Of a stretch of DNA of 64,000 bases, positions 22,740 to 34,110 are shown one piece after another. Position 1 is the stretch's first letter. Each line of letters starts with the position of its first letter. The stretch is from assembly GCF_022682495.2 (NCBI RefSeq), contig NC_071392.1:89110797-89174796 (forward strand), read 5' to 3'. Under the pieces are notes generated by a model. That model was not told where the DNA came from, did not search any database, and was given only the letters and a program-made list of their open reading frames with translations. Origin of the DNA: Desmodus rotundus. Its lineage: Eukaryota; Chordata; Mammalia; Chiroptera; Phyllostomidae. The translations under genes and the position numbers were made by a program.

Positions 22740-22880
22740 GTGCCTGGAAATAAATTTGGACAAGTGAGTTAGAACAAGATTATGGTAAACCTTATGTGCC
22801 AGGTCAGAGTTTGGACTGAACTGGTAAAAGATGGGGAGCCATCGAAGAGTTTGAAAAGACAAAGATGCCATGTTGAAGGT
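22740..22880 (+). repeat. ancient LINE-like fragment
   Basis: AGTTTGGACTGAACTGGTAA, GATGGGGAGCCATCGAAGAG and TTTGAAAAGACAAAGATGCC follow the same old LINE consensus as near 8 kb and 16.9 kb. Confidence 0.4.
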
Positions 22881-22994
22881 CAAAATTTGGAAAGTACCAT
22901 CTGTATGCAGTCACAGCACAGGCAGAAGGATAGAGATCAGAACCAGGAAAACCAATGAGAAGGTTAAAAAAAGAAACAATGTAAGTGTGGGAAG

Positions 22995-23110
22995 ACATCA
23001 TAGTAAAGTAGTGGATATACGCCGATTTGGGAGTCAGGTTATGTCACTGACCGAGCTGAGTGACTTCTAACATCTCTGAGTCTGAGGTTTTCTCATTGGG
23101 AAGTGGACGT
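22995..23110 (-). repeat. MIR SINE fragment
   Basis: GATTTGGGAGTCAGGTTATG, then ACTTCTAACATCTCTGAGTC and GGTTTTCTCATTGGGAAGTG: a MIR read on the minus strand. Confidence 0.6.
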
Positions 23111-23507
23111 GAGGGGTTAATATCTGCCTGCACAGACTGACCAAAACAAACAGAAGATTTCTCTAGGAGGGGGGCTAGCTTGGCGTGCAAGGTCTGTGGA
23201 TCAGGATATTGAGTTTTCAGGTCTGTGTGACGGAGAAAATGTCAGTGTGATCACCAGCAATAGGGGAGGCCGTGGACCTTCACTTTATAAAGACAGGAAA
23301 GAAATGGAACTAACAGGGAGCGTTTCAGAAATGGTGCTGGAATTATAAGGGAATTACCCTTCACTTATGAGGCAGATCTTTTTAGCCTGATTTAACAGTT
23401 GACCTGACTGGAGCAAAAGATAGTAATTTGAGTCAGAATATAAACTACCGTCTGCCCAAATCTAAAGCTTGGCTCTTTGAACTTCACCATCTTATTTTGG
23501 ACTTGTA

Positions 23508-23565
23508 AAGTATATATATACATATACATATATATATGTATGTATATGTGTGTGTGTGTGTGTGT
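23508..23565. repeat. (TA)n(TG)n microsatellite
   Basis: TATATACATATACATATATA then (TG)n. It directly abuts the A-rich end of a SINE. Confidence 0.85.
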
Positions 23566-23569
23566 TTAA

Positions 23570-23794
23570 AGATGTTTATTTATTTATTTATAGAGAAAGA
23601 GGAAAAGAGGGAGAAAGAGAGGGAGAGAAACAAGAGTGTGCGAGAGAAATATCAATTGGTTGCCTCTCACACGCCCCCAACCAGGGACCTGGCCCGCAAC
23701 CTAGGCATGTGCCCTAACCAGGAACTGAGCCAGCGACCATTCATTTGCTTTGGGGAGTGGTGCCCAAACAACTAAGCTACACTGGTCAGGGCAT
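23570..23794 (-). mobile_element. VES-type SINE
   Basis: Minus-strand copy from a GTTTATTTATTTATTTATAG tail to a diverged CTACACTGGTCAGGGC head. It is the last VES copy before a roughly 9-kb stretch without any. Confidence 0.9.
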
Positions 23795-25165
23795 ATAGTT
23801 ATATTCTATGTCATTGATTTGGGCCTGATAGTCTAGTTGGAGACTATTTTGAACTTCACGTCTACACCTATCAAGTTAATTACTCCTCCAAACTTTGGGT
23901 CAGCTGGAAGAGAGACATCAATTTTGCTGAGATTGGGGAGAGAGATGGAGGAAGACTGTGTTGGAGTAAATAGCCTTGATCTATCAGGCAGGAGGCAAGG
24001 TTACCCACTCAGGGTCGAAGTGCCATAGAAGCAACCTCGTTGTGAAGTGGCTGTAAAAGTCAACGGAGTAGTTTGAACGGCTAAGAATGACAGAGGAGCA
24101 GATGTGTGGGGAGCAAAGGACAGAAGGAAGTGAAGCAGCCGAAACTGAGGCAGTGAGGGGAGCAGACTGTGGCATGGGTGGCCAAATACTTCCAGTCAGC
24201 CAAAACACAGAGCGCGGAGGGGACAAACAGCAAAGGGAAAGTGGTTCCACTGTCCTCCTGTGATAACTGTGGGAAGTCACAGACGAGGAGACCTTACTAG
24301 GTGATGAGGCTGGAGAAGGCAAAGACGGAGATAAGTTGTGTGAAGAAAGCACAGGCTCCATAAGGGGAAGAAATGGGGGTATAGAAAAAGCCATTGTCCA
24401 CAGGGACAGGCCTTCCATTTTTACCTTTAATCCTACCATGTGCCCACAAACAATTGTGAAAGGCATCTACATTTTCTTTTGGCTAGGTTATTTAGACATA
24501 GAGGGTATGAATCAAGAACTTTAAATCCTTGCACAGACTGAGATTACATACTTTGGTGACAAGTATCTTTGGCGATACTTCTACCAAGATACTTAACAGA
24601 TGTTGGCAAAAGACCACATTTTAATGAGGACCCACCTATACCAGTGGGATAAGTCTTCTAGGAGAAATCCATGTGGCCCAGGAAACAGTATGGACTCCGG
24701 GGGGGAGGGGCAGCCTTCTACCCCAAAGTGGTACTAGAACCTCTGTACTATTTTGAGTTTGGAGCAAAACAGGAAGTGACATTTTTCATGTCGTTTGCCC
24801 AGATAAGATCATTTGAAATCCGTTATTGCTTTTTTGTGAAATCAGCTGGCTCTCTGGTAGGCTGTGAATGAACCATGGTATTAAAGCAGGAGCCCCTCGA
24901 AGTCCGTGATTTCTCCAGACTCTGTCACCATAGCAAGCCAGGGGGCTATTTGTGCTGCCCAAAATTTGTAGTTAGAATATTTCCAGTACCCCAATGTGAC
25001 AGTTAATTTCAAATGAATGCAATTAACTACTTCAGCCTACACCTGAAAACAATACTGTTTTAGTTACACCTCATACCACCCAAATATATGTCCTTAAATT
25101 CTGTTCTTGATTCGTCTTTACAAAGATTAATGGTAAAGTGATTCGATGTCAATATTTGCAAAAAA
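23795..25165. other. unassigned intergenic DNA upstream of CUL1
   Basis: No SINE and no supported gene. The 160-codon minus-strand ORF 23984-24466 has no known domain. Parts near 24.3 kb resemble old LINE sequence. Confidence 0.4.
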
Positions 25166-25169
25166 TATA

Positions 25170-25255
25170 ATAAGCAGAGGGGGAGGGTGTGGAAGTGGGA
25201 GAGGGTATACGGGGGATAAATGGTAATGGGGAAAATGCAATAAAAAAAATTTTTT
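25170..25255 (+). mobile_element. L1 3'-end fragment with A-rich tail
   Basis: AGCAGAGGGGGAGGGTGTGG, GGGGATAAATGGTAATGGGG and GCAATAAAAAAAATTTTTTT resemble the G-rich L1 3' UTR end plus poly(A). It lies just outside the CpG island. Confidence 0.55.
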
Positions 25256-26029
25256 TAGAGTTGATTAAAGTTGGAAGCGGGAAGCCTGGCATAGTTTTTA
25301 TTTTAGAACCGATTTTCAGAAGACAGCAAGAAGTTCAGGTAAGCTCAGGACTGCAAGTGCTGATCGCTAAGGCCTGCAGGCGTACAGGGAGGGGCTCGGG
25401 AGTAGATTGCTCTCTTCTCCGAGGTCTGCGCCTGATTTTCAGGGTTCTTGCCCACCTCCGACTGTCCTATCAGCCAGCCGGGGACACTGCTTGGTGGCTT
25501 GTCCCGGTCCGGGAGGCATGGTGATTGGGTGTAATTGTGTTCCTTGTGGGTCCAGGCTGGACGTGGGGTGTGCGCGCCGGAGTGGGGCAGGAGGAGCCGT
25601 GAGACCCTCTCCTTAACTGTTTGGGGGCACTTTCTCCCGAGACTGGCGCCTCCAACCTAAAAAGGTGACCCCTCCTCGTGGGGTCCGAAGTGGCGGGAAG
25701 CCAGGTTTTCGGAGACGGCCCGAAGGCGAGGGAGGCTGTAAAACCTGGACGAGGATCCGGAGCGCCCGGCCCGGGACGGCGTGGGGTTCAGGGCCCAACC
25801 TTCAGGTAGACATCAGCCGGGCGAGCGGCGGGAGACCCCAGGGCAAGGGCGGCGGCGGCGGCAGGAGGTTTCCGGGCCCCCACCCCAGCGCTCCGGCCGG
25901 CGGGGCGATGGCCGCGGCGGTTTCCCGGCTCCCCCGCCCCCGACGCCGCCGGAGGGGCGTTCCGACCCTCCCCCACGCGCCTCTCCCCCGCGGGAGCCGG
26001 AGCCGGTGAGGCCGGGAGGGCGGGGAGCG

Positions 26030-26293
26030 GCGGAGCAAAGGCGAGAGGGCGGAGGTTGCGTGGTGCAGGCGGCAGCGGCGCCGGGAGGAGGGCCGGCCGG
26101 CGGCGGGCGGGCAGGGGAGGAGGAGGAGGAGGAGGAGGAGGCGGGGGCCGTGTCGCACGCAGCTCCAGGCGGGGCGGCCCCGGCGGCTGAGGGACGCAGC
26201 TAGACCTTGGCGGGACGGGGATTTAACCGGGGCCCAGGCCCAGCGACCAGGCGGAGACGTCGCAGGAGCCATTTCGGCCGCAGGGAAATGCTG
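26030..26293 (+). other. CUL1: CUL1 exon 1 (5' UTR); 5' boundary approximate
   Basis: The 3' boundary is a near-consensus donor, CTG|GTGAGT, with GT at 26294-26295. The left coordinate is only a guess: the true starts lie somewhere within the CpG island. The exon is non-coding for cullin-1, since the start codon is in exon 2. It contains a GGA/GAG repeat (26116-26141) and, six bases from its end, an ATG at 26288 whose reading frame would cross the splice junction. Assignment rests on the donor, the CpG island and the distance and gene order expected for CUL1. Confidence 0.65.
26116..26141 (+). repeat. GGA/GAG trinucleotide repeat in the CUL1 leader or promoter
   Basis: Eight or so uninterrupted GAG units, flanked by further G-runs (GGGCGGGCAGGGG and GCGGGGGCC). 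Such G-rich DNA or RNA can form quadruplexes; whether it is transcribed depends on the true start site. Confidence 0.85.
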
Positions 26294-27110
26294 GTGAGTG
26301 TGGCGGCGCCGGGGCCGAGGGGAGGCGGCGCAGGCCCGGCCCGGAGCCGCGGTGTCGCAGTGACGCGGCCCGCGGCGGCCGAGCGCAGGCGCCGGGCGAG
26401 GCCTGAGCCGCCGAGCGGCGGTCGGGCGGAATGGCGGCGGGGACCGGGACTCGTGGGCGGAGAGCGCCGCGGGCGGGCGCGGGACGAGCGGGGCCGGCCC
26501 TAAGTCACGGCGGACTCGGGCTCGGGGCCGGGGCCGCGGGGCCTGGACCGCGCACCGGGAAAAAGCCCGATTCATCGCGCCCGAGGCGGCGGCCTTGTGG
26601 CGCCCGGGCTGGGGCCGCGGGGCTGAGGCAGTTCGGCAGTGCGCGCCTCGCCCGTCGCCCCTTGCGCGGCGACCCCCGAGGGGCGCCCTCCCCCCACCCC
26701 GCCCCTCGGGGCCGCTCCTTCCCTACTCGTGCTCTCCAGTTAGCACGGGGCCGGCGGAGCCAGCCTGCTGCCCTGCTCTCCGCTTCCCCGCCGGCATTGT
26801 GGAGAAGGTGCAGGTCGCTATTATTGGGTAACAGTCGCCCTGTGGCTGGGTTCCCTCGGGGGAGCGGGCCGGGGCGGCGGCAGGGATGCGAGTGCGGCGC
26901 CGGGACGGGCCGGAGCCCGGGGCTCCCGCGAGTCAGGCCAGGCCTCCGCCGCGGCTTCGGCGCGCCCCCGGCACGGCGCCCGGCGGGCGCGCGCGCTGAC
27001 CCCGCAGGTAACCGCGCGCGGCCCCGGGGCCCCTCTCTGCCCCCTGGGACGCTGCGGGCTGCGGACGCGGCGACGGTCTGGAGACGAGAGGCTTTACGAG
27101 CCCTCCTGGA

Positions 27111-28766
27111 GACGAATCCTCCGAGTCAGGGTTTTCTCTCTACCAAAAATAGGATTCTGTCTTCCGATTGGAGGGCTGCTGTCGCTTGTAGTTCGTAGTT
27201 GAGGTTAGTGATAAGTGTGCAAATACGGAATCGCGTCAACTTACTCGGGTATTTATTTGTTCTGTGTGATAACCCTTCCCGCGGCGGCATTAAAACAGCG
27301 CAAGTTAGGAGCGGGATGAATGGTCACGCAGTTTTTGAAAGGCACTTATCGGGGTGGCAGAAGGGGAATCAAAGTCACTTTGACTTTTAAGTCCCCAGCT
27401 TCTGGGACCCAAACATACCTTACTTAACACTCCGCAGATGTGTACAGTTTTAAGTTTAACACTCCATTTTGGGGCCGCCCTGGCGAGCTGATTTTCTGAA
27501 ATCCTGGAGCGTTGTAGGAGTAGGGTTACTTTGTTTAGGACAAAATTTGGATAGGAGAATTTTGTGTGTGTATGTTTAAAAGGTTCTTGGATATTAGGAA
27601 AATATTGTACTCGAAAGTTAGGTTTGTAGCTTCTCGTGGTGATCGGATATAGTTTGCTTCGCATTTCCAAGCTGCAAACACAAGACTGGCTCGCTTTAAC
27701 TCTATTATGCCCATTTTTGGACGTTGCAGGAGAGTGCTCGTTAAGTTGGGAGGTGTGGCCGAATTATTTTCTAAAAATGTTAAACTGGTTTTTTTTTTCC
27801 TCACTCGTGTCATCTTATAAAAACTATTTTGCCAAAGAGGGGAGAAAAATATCCTGTGGGGACTTTTCACCAATTTATGAAATCACCCACCACAAGCTCA
27901 GGTCCCTTGCAAGGCATACCCCACCCCCTTCCTAAAGTGTCATCAAGAGAAGGAGGGACAGGAATGCCTGAGCTGATTCTGCAGTTTTCTTAGCTCTTAC
28001 AGCCCTAGACTCCTTTGCCTCTTACTGATTATCTTCCAGCGGTAATTAAGTTCTTCTCTATCGGCAGTACAGCCTCCTTTCTCCTTCTTTCAGACCTTGA
28101 AGGGAGGGGATAGTCCCTATTTATTTTTGCACCCTCAGCATAGCAAAGAACTTGGTCATGGGTTCCCTCAGGTGTTTCTTGAAAGGATAAATGTTCTGGA
28201 ATAATTCTGACCCAGTGTTTGACCACTTCTGGGTTTGGCTGCAGAGAACAGTCGCTGCACCTACACCGGGTAAGGGTGCAAGCTTTACTGTGACTGTTGT
28301 TACAGCCCCCATGTCTAATGCAGCCCCCCACACACATAAAAGCCCTCGTTTTCTTTAGCTGTGGCAGTCCAGGCAAATGCCAAGAAAACAAGTTGGGAAA
28401 CTTATTTTCCCTTCAAAACTAGCTTTAAGGTGTAGATTTTGTTAGTTGTTTTTTGAAACAAGATCGGGGTCTTTTGAGCAGTTAAATATGACAGCCTTGC
28501 CTCTAAGATGAAATCCTCGGGTGGTCGAGGCTCTTGCTGTTGGAGAGGAGAGGCAAACCCTGCGGTGGTGACAGCTCTTGCAGTGGCCACGCTTCGTGGT
28601 CATAAGTCCACTCCCAGTGTGCCCGGTGGGCACAGTGTGCCTTTCTTCCAGCACGGGAAGTTCACGTGGATGAGCTTTTGAACTGAGGCTCTGTTCTGCC
28701 ATTCTGCACAGGAAAGAATGCGGGTCCGGCACACCTGGGCCTGTTGTGTTCGTTTTTGCTCTTTCG
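27111..28766. other. proximal intron 1, largely unique
   Basis: SINE-free sequence just downstream of the CpG island. A possible L2 end lies near 28115-28200 (TTTTTGCACCCTCAGCATAG). Short ORFs have no domains. Confidence 0.4.
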
Positions 28767-28788
28767 CCCCCCCCCCCCCCCCCCCCCC
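28767..28788 (+). repeat. poly(C) tract, 22 nt
   Basis: An uninterrupted run of 22 C on the transcribed sense strand of CUL1 intron 1. Confidence 0.95.
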
Positions 28789-30680
28789 GTAGGTCCCCAC
28801 GCCTCAGCAGCTCAGGCGGTCTGGCGTGCGAGGGCTTTGGGATGTGTCTGGAGAAGAGGGTGTGCCGTTTTTAAGGACCAAGTTGAAACTTACCTTGCTT
28901 TTTTTGGTATCTGGTAGTTGCTCAGTAAGGTATGTTTTTTGTTTGCTTTTCAAAACTGAGAAATGAACACTAAATGAAGAATAAATCAAATTTAAATAAA
29001 ATCTAAATTTAGTCTGTTACTAAGGACTTTAAGCACCCTTTATAATGTTTATAATGTACACATTTAATGCACACTATAAACAAGATAATTATTTTAACAC
29101 TTAATGTTGTGGGTTTTTTTAATTTTTATTAACACGTATTTTCTGGCTTCTGAAAAAGCTGTGTGTTATTTTTGCTTAGGCATAGAATGTTTTGCTTTGA
29201 GGAGAAGATGTGGGGTCTAGTTTGTGCTTGATTTTGCTAGGTGTTCATTTCAGCCTTTGTAAAAGGAGATGGTGTTTTAATGGCCACTGTTTGAGATCTC
29301 TTCATGGGCCTGGACGTGTGGACCCTGTGATGGCTTTTAACGGTAGCAGCATTTGGAACACCGTCCTACAAAGCATACTCTTACTCATGTTTGAGAGTTG
29401 TGAAGCCTGCCTTTGACAATTGCTTACATTTTTTCCCTGGGGAAAGGAACTTGGCTGGAGCGAGCAGAGTGCCCTCCCTAGCTGCCCCTCCAGGCTGCCA
29501 CTCACTGCCCCCGGGCCAGGTGATCCCATGCTGCCCTCTGCTCTGTTTTCACTCACTCCCCCTTCTGTCTGGAGTGAGTGCCATGTTTCCTTGCTGTCAC
29601 CGAAGGACTCCTCCTTTAAAAAGGGTCATCTCAGCCCCTACCCCTGTCCCAGCCCAGGCCAGGAGATTCCCTGTGGTCCCGTGAGTCCCTGTCTGTGTCA
29701 CTGTCCTAGCACTTAACCCTTTGACTGGACTACGAGGTTTCTCCCACTAGACAGACCTCCTTTAGGTCAGGGACCCTGAGGTGCCCATCTGTCTGTCCCC
29801 GGTGCCTTAACACACTGCTCACACCAACACTCACCTAACTCCTTTGTCTATGAACACCCTCCCACTTTAACCCTTTCCCAAGCCCAGGGGCACTCTTATT
29901 GGGCTCCCTGACAGCGCACAGGTGGAGAAGTAGGCTGTGAGTGGTCAGGTCAAGCCCAGTGGGCTGTAAAGCCTGAACTGCAGTAAGACACAGGGACTCC
30001 AGAGCGGCTGCTTCCAGCCAGAGCCTCCCTCAGCCTGGGAGGCACGTGAAGGTGGAAGAGGAGAAAAGGTCAAAATGAAAATGCTCTAAGCATTGATATC
30101 TGATAGTTGATAATCACGACAGAGTTCATCATGCAGACCTTGGTCGAGTACCAAGAATGAGGTGCTTCTTGGTCTTCAGGGACCGGTGGATGCTGAAGGA
30201 GAGTAGCTGGGCACTGATGGGATAAAAATGAACATTCTGAAACTCGGGGCCTGAAGTTTAGTTGGGTGGGAAGTTTGTAAAACCAGTTAAGTGTGTGTCT
30301 CTAACAAGCTGCAGTCTTTAAAAAGGCCTGTCTCAGAACATGTTTTGGAAAACATTGTGTGAAACGTGTGCACATAAAGTGTGTATGCATTGGTGAACAC
30401 ATTTTAATTTCAGGGGGGTGAACTTTGTGCTTTCAAAATATTTTGCAAAAAAAATTTAAGACCTGAAAGACAATACAAATGATCTCAGAATGGAGAAAGC
30501 CTCTCAAAGCATCACACCAGAAGTAGGAACTGTGAAAGAAATTATTTGTTTGCTTACTTTAAAAGAACTGAACTTCTGTATGTTAAAGTGCCATAAATAG
30601 AATTCAAAGGCAATGGCAAACTGAGAGAAATATTGTAACTTACAAGCAGATTTACTTTTCTTGATGTTCTTTGCTTGCTA
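28789..30680. other. intron 1, mostly unassigned
   Basis: Unique-looking sequence with an L2-like block at about 29735-29850 (CACTAGACAGACCTCC, GGTCAGGGACCCTGAGGTGC, GGTGCCTTAACACACTG). ORFs of about 97 codons at 29391-29716 have no known domain. Confidence 0.4.
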
Positions 30681-30689
30681 AGGAAACAT

Positions 30690-31309
30690 GAAAAAAATTT
30701 CAGCTCCACTAGCAGTCCTCCTAGAAATGCAAATCAACAAGATACTGTTGTGCTTTTTTTAAATTTTGGTGTTCATTAAAAAATCAGCCCCTCCTGGTGA
30801 GGGTGCGGAGAAATGAGCCTTACTTACACGTTACTGGATAGAGTATAACTGTATGATCTTTCTGAGAAGTACGTAACAAAGGCTTATAAAGTGTGCAGGC
30901 GCTTTGGAATAGCCAATCTACTTCTGAGGGTTTAGTCTAAGGAAATGTAAAAAATGACAGGCAGATTAATACTCTGTCACGGGCACGCTGTTTAACTAAT
31001 GCCCTCTCACTGAGCATTCGTTTTCCGTTTTGTGCTATACAGACGATGATCTCAGCATTGTTTAGATCTGTCTGTAATGATAATTCAGTGAACATTAAAT
31101 GACAAAGACATGCTATACAACAGCACATATAATGTGTAAAGCTTTTTTTGGTGTGAGTAATTGCATTTTAAAAAGATAATAAACCAAAATGTTAATAGTG
31201 ATTATCTCTGAGCAGTGGAATCATAGGTTATTTTTAGTTTATTCTTTTTTTCTTCCAGTTTTTTACACTGCACATGTATTTATACTACAGTGGATTAGTT
31301 TCTAGCCTT
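30690..31309 (+). mobile_element. old L1 (L1M-type) 3' region
   Basis: AGAAATGCAAATCAACAAGA, then CCTCCTGGTGAGGGTGCGGA, CTTCTGAGGGTTTAGTCTAAGG and, near the end, GTGATTATCTCTGAGCAGTG and TTACACTGCACATGTATTTA match remembered L1M ORF2-end and 3'-UTR sequence in order, all degraded. Confidence 0.75.
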
Positions 31310-31330
31310 CCCCCCCCCCCCCCCCCCCCC
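31310..31330 (+). repeat. poly(C) tract, 21 nt
   Basis: Second long run of C on the sense strand of intron 1, directly after an L1 3' end and followed by an A-rich patch. Confidence 0.95.
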
Positions 31331-32787
31331 GCTCCAAAAAAAAGAAAAAAAGGCAATAGAAGCTCTGGGCCTCCTTGGGAACGAGATGTTTTCACTTGTT
31401 TAATGCTGGGATCACCTGGTGTCCTCTTTACCTGTGGTCCCTTTCTAGGTATGTCCTTCCCCTCCCCTAGGGGTGAAATCTGACTTCTGGCATGCTGTAT
31501 TTCCTGGGTCGGTTTCTTCTTTGTTGGTCTAATCTTCCCTGCTTACCCCCATATCTTAACCCTTCAACTACTTCCGGTGCCCTTCATGAAACTGGCTTGA
31601 TCTCATGAAACGCACTTATGTTTGGGTATTTTATTAAATTATAATACTGGATTATGTACTGATGAATTGTCTTTGTGTGGAAGGTTTCTTAGTGGTATTG
31701 TGAACTTTCCCTTTTTGCTATTTACAGCTCTTAGTAGATGTATTTTTCAGTTAAATGTTTAAACCTGTATGCTTAAAACATAAATTTGCCTTAAAAGTTA
31801 GAAAAAATGAATTCTTTTGGTGCAGTTTGTGCTGTAGCTTGGAAAATTGAAAGGTCACTATCGATTTAAGCAGTGTATTCTAAAAGACACAAATTAGTGA
31901 TACTGTTGGAATTACGAGAAAATAGGTGCACAGATATGCCAGGGGGAGAAATGCCTTTTCTGTGCAGAAAGTAGTTAAGTATATACTAACCAAAATAGGT
32001 AAGTGTGCCTGGAAAACATCAGAAGACGGGACCTGGGAGCAAGGCCAGGGTGCTCACCCGCTGCCTGCAGGATGACCGAGGCCTGCCCTGCTCAGACTAG
32101 CAGGAGAGGTCTGAGATCCTGGTGGGGTGCCCAGCCAGCCCACAGATGTGTCCATCCCAAGTGGAACCCCAGGAGTAGAGCTCCAGGCCCAGCTCTTTCC
32201 CGCCTTCAGCCTCGCACTCCTGTTGGGGACCGAGGAGGTTTTTGGTTTGGGGGAGGGTGGAGAAGAAAACGTCTGAGTTTCCTGAGTGCTGACTTCCCCC
32301 AGCTCTACAAGATTTGCTTACAGGTTCTTCCCGCATGTAGTAGCACCACTCATTCTGCACTTAGTATGTGCCGCGGACCAGGGTGAGCATCTGCCAGTGA
32401 CTGTGGAGCTGCTCCCCCAGCTTGCTTCGTGCAGATGCCTCACTGTGGACACACACGTGTGCAGGGATGTCTTACGAGTCCGTCATTGGAGGGAGACTCC
32501 CAAAATCAGAGGGTCTTCTGTGTGACAAAAGGGAAGGCTTAGGAATGGGGAAGACACTAAGCCTGTTGAGCAGTTTTGCCTGGAGTTGGCTGGTACCCTT
32601 ATGAATGTCGCGTGTGGGCAGCTGCCCCATGTGGGGTGGGGTTGGTGTGGTTTAGTGGAGGCATAACTGGTGAAGCATATTGTGCCTGCAATAACTTTGA
32701 ACATTATACTGTTTGTTTGTTTGTTTGTTTTGGTCACTATTATTTTTATAATGTAGGGAAGGAAGATATTTTACTTCTACCCTAATT
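31331..32787. other. intron 1, unassigned
   Basis: The 127-codon ORF 32003-32386 and its neighbours have no known domain. A TTTG repeat lies at about 32709-32730. No RNA gene seen. Confidence 0.4.
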
Positions 32788-32800
32788 AAATCAACATGAG

Positions 32801-33008
32801 CCCTGGCTGGGTAGGGTCAGTTGGTTAGAGTGTCGCCCTGGTATGCCAAAGTTGAGGGTTCGATCCCCCGTCAGGGCACATACAAGGATCAACCAGTGAA
32901 TGCTTAAATAAGTGGAACAATAAATCGATGTTTCTCTTTCTCCCCCCTGTCTTTCCCTTCCTCTCTACCTCTTCCTTTCTTTCTAAAATCAATTAAAAAT
33001 TTTTTTAA
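32801..33008 (+). mobile_element. VES-type SINE (variant body) with perfect 13-bp duplication
   Basis: CCCTGGCTGGGTAGGGTCAG head, GGTTCGATCCCCCGTCAGGG, AAGTGGAACAATAAATCGATG body and an A/T tail. AAATCAACATGAG is present at 32788-32800 and 33009-33021. It is the same body type as the copy at 9810. Confidence 0.95.
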
Positions 33009-33039
33009 AAATCAACATGAGACTAACAAGACAAAAATA

Positions 33040-33580
33040 ACCAAATTTAATTCCATGCCTATGAGTGGGAACCCACATACATGACAGAGTCGGAGACCCC
33101 AGTGCGTGAGAGTCTCAGAGGCAAAAGTTAACATAAGTTGTGTGTAGCATTCTGAGCAGAGGACGAGGTAGGCACACCCTGGGCTTCAGAGGGCAGGAGG
33201 GTCATTTATAGATTAAGAGCAGATATTCAGTAATTATGTAGAAGTTGGCCCCACCTTATTGATAAGTCATAAAAAGGTATTTCTGGTGATAACTCTTATA
33301 ATGGGCAAGGCCCCAAACCTAAATTGTTTAAAGGAGAGGTAGAAGTTTCTTGTGAGCCCGCAGGATCTCCATTGCCTTCGGCCCAGAGTAGCCTCCATGC
33401 CAGGTGGCCCCTCCTGGGAGGCCCGTTCTGAGTCCCTTGACTAAGAAAGGAGCTCAGCTGTGGCGCTGTGTTCTGGGTGTTTCTGTGTTTATCTGCGTAG
33501 AGTGCTGTCGGCCCTTCTGTGTTCTGTGACATGTAAGGCGTAGGGGTCGAGGGGAGGTCTGTGAACAAGTTTAGGAAATG
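33040..33580 (-). mobile_element. possible LTR-like fragment
   Basis: The stretch beginning AATTCCATGCCTATGAGTGG and containing GACAGAGTCGGAGACCCCAG is reminiscent of LTR sequence of the ERV-L or ERV1 kind. No terminal dinucleotides or flanking duplication could be defined. It may be unique. Confidence 0.3.
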
Positions 33581-33990
33581 CTAGGCTGAGGAGCCAACTA
33601 GATTCAGTATGTTATTGTACATATGTGTATCCCCTGCTCTTATAGGGAGATCTGTCTCTTACAGGGTGTATGTAAGTATGTATATGTGTGGCTATAAGGT
33701 TACCCTCGATTTGACAAAGCCTTTGAGGGAAGAAAACACTATTCCCATAGTAAAGCACATACCGATTTCCAAATCACAGAATGTGTGCAGTTAGGGGACT
33801 TGCAGTAGAGATGCATGTGGTAAATCTCTGTTCATTTTTCCCGTCTTCGTTGGGATACTGATTAGCACCTTGAAACACCAGTGTTCTTTGGGAGTGTGAA
33901 ATCCTAATTAGGTAGAGTACAGGTGTAGTTTCTAAAGCAGAAATGCTGCCCCTTATTCCTTGTTCCAATCTAAGGCATAAATGCTGTCAG
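33581..33990. other. intron 1, unassigned
   Basis: No recognised repeat or gene. Confidence 0.35.
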
Positions 33991-34108
33991 AGGAAGGGTC
34001 TGAAGCAAAGTCAAAGCACCCGCGTGGGTCGGCGCTGACCCGGGACTCCAGAGCAGCAGCGGCAGAGGCGGAGCTGGCATCACTCGCGCTTTCGTGGTGC
34101 TGTCACCT
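33991..34108 (+). other. CpG-dense pocket with strong donor; candidate alternative CUL1 exon
   Basis: About ten CpG dinucleotides fall within some 85 bp (34018-34100) in otherwise CpG-poor intron. The pocket ends at CACCT|GTAAGTG, with GT at 34109-34110, a strong 5' splice site, and is preceded by possible acceptors (CTAAG at 33970-33974, TGTCAG at 33985-33990). It could be an alternative untranslated exon or a minor alternative promoter. No transcript evidence is available here. Confidence 0.35.
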
Positions 34109-34110
34109 GT

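Larger units (their letters stand above)
25370..27110 (+). promoter_or_regulatory. CUL1: CpG island promoter of CUL1
   Basis: About 1.7 kb of very GC- and CpG-rich DNA, unlike anything else in the window, followed 34 kb downstream by CUL1 exon 2. There is no TATA box; the pattern is that of a housekeeping dispersed-start promoter. Visible sites include GC boxes (26018-26025 GGGCGGGG; 26171-26177 GGGGCGG), inverted CCAAT boxes (ATTGG at 25524-25528 and 27167-27171), an NRF1-like GCGCAGGCGC at 26383-26392, an ATF/CREB-like GACGTC at 26256-26261 and a near-YY1 GCCATTTC at 26268-26275. The long overlapping ORFs on both strands (up to 257 codons) are artefacts of stop-codon scarcity in GC-rich DNA. 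Start sites cannot be placed without transcript data. Confidence 0.92.

Noticed and set aside
25665..27198. Long overlapping ORFs on both strands of the CpG island (up to 257 codons minus, 255 plus).
   Set aside because: GC-rich DNA has few stop codons; the products are Arg/Pro/Gly/Ala-rich with no domain, and frames overlap on both strands.
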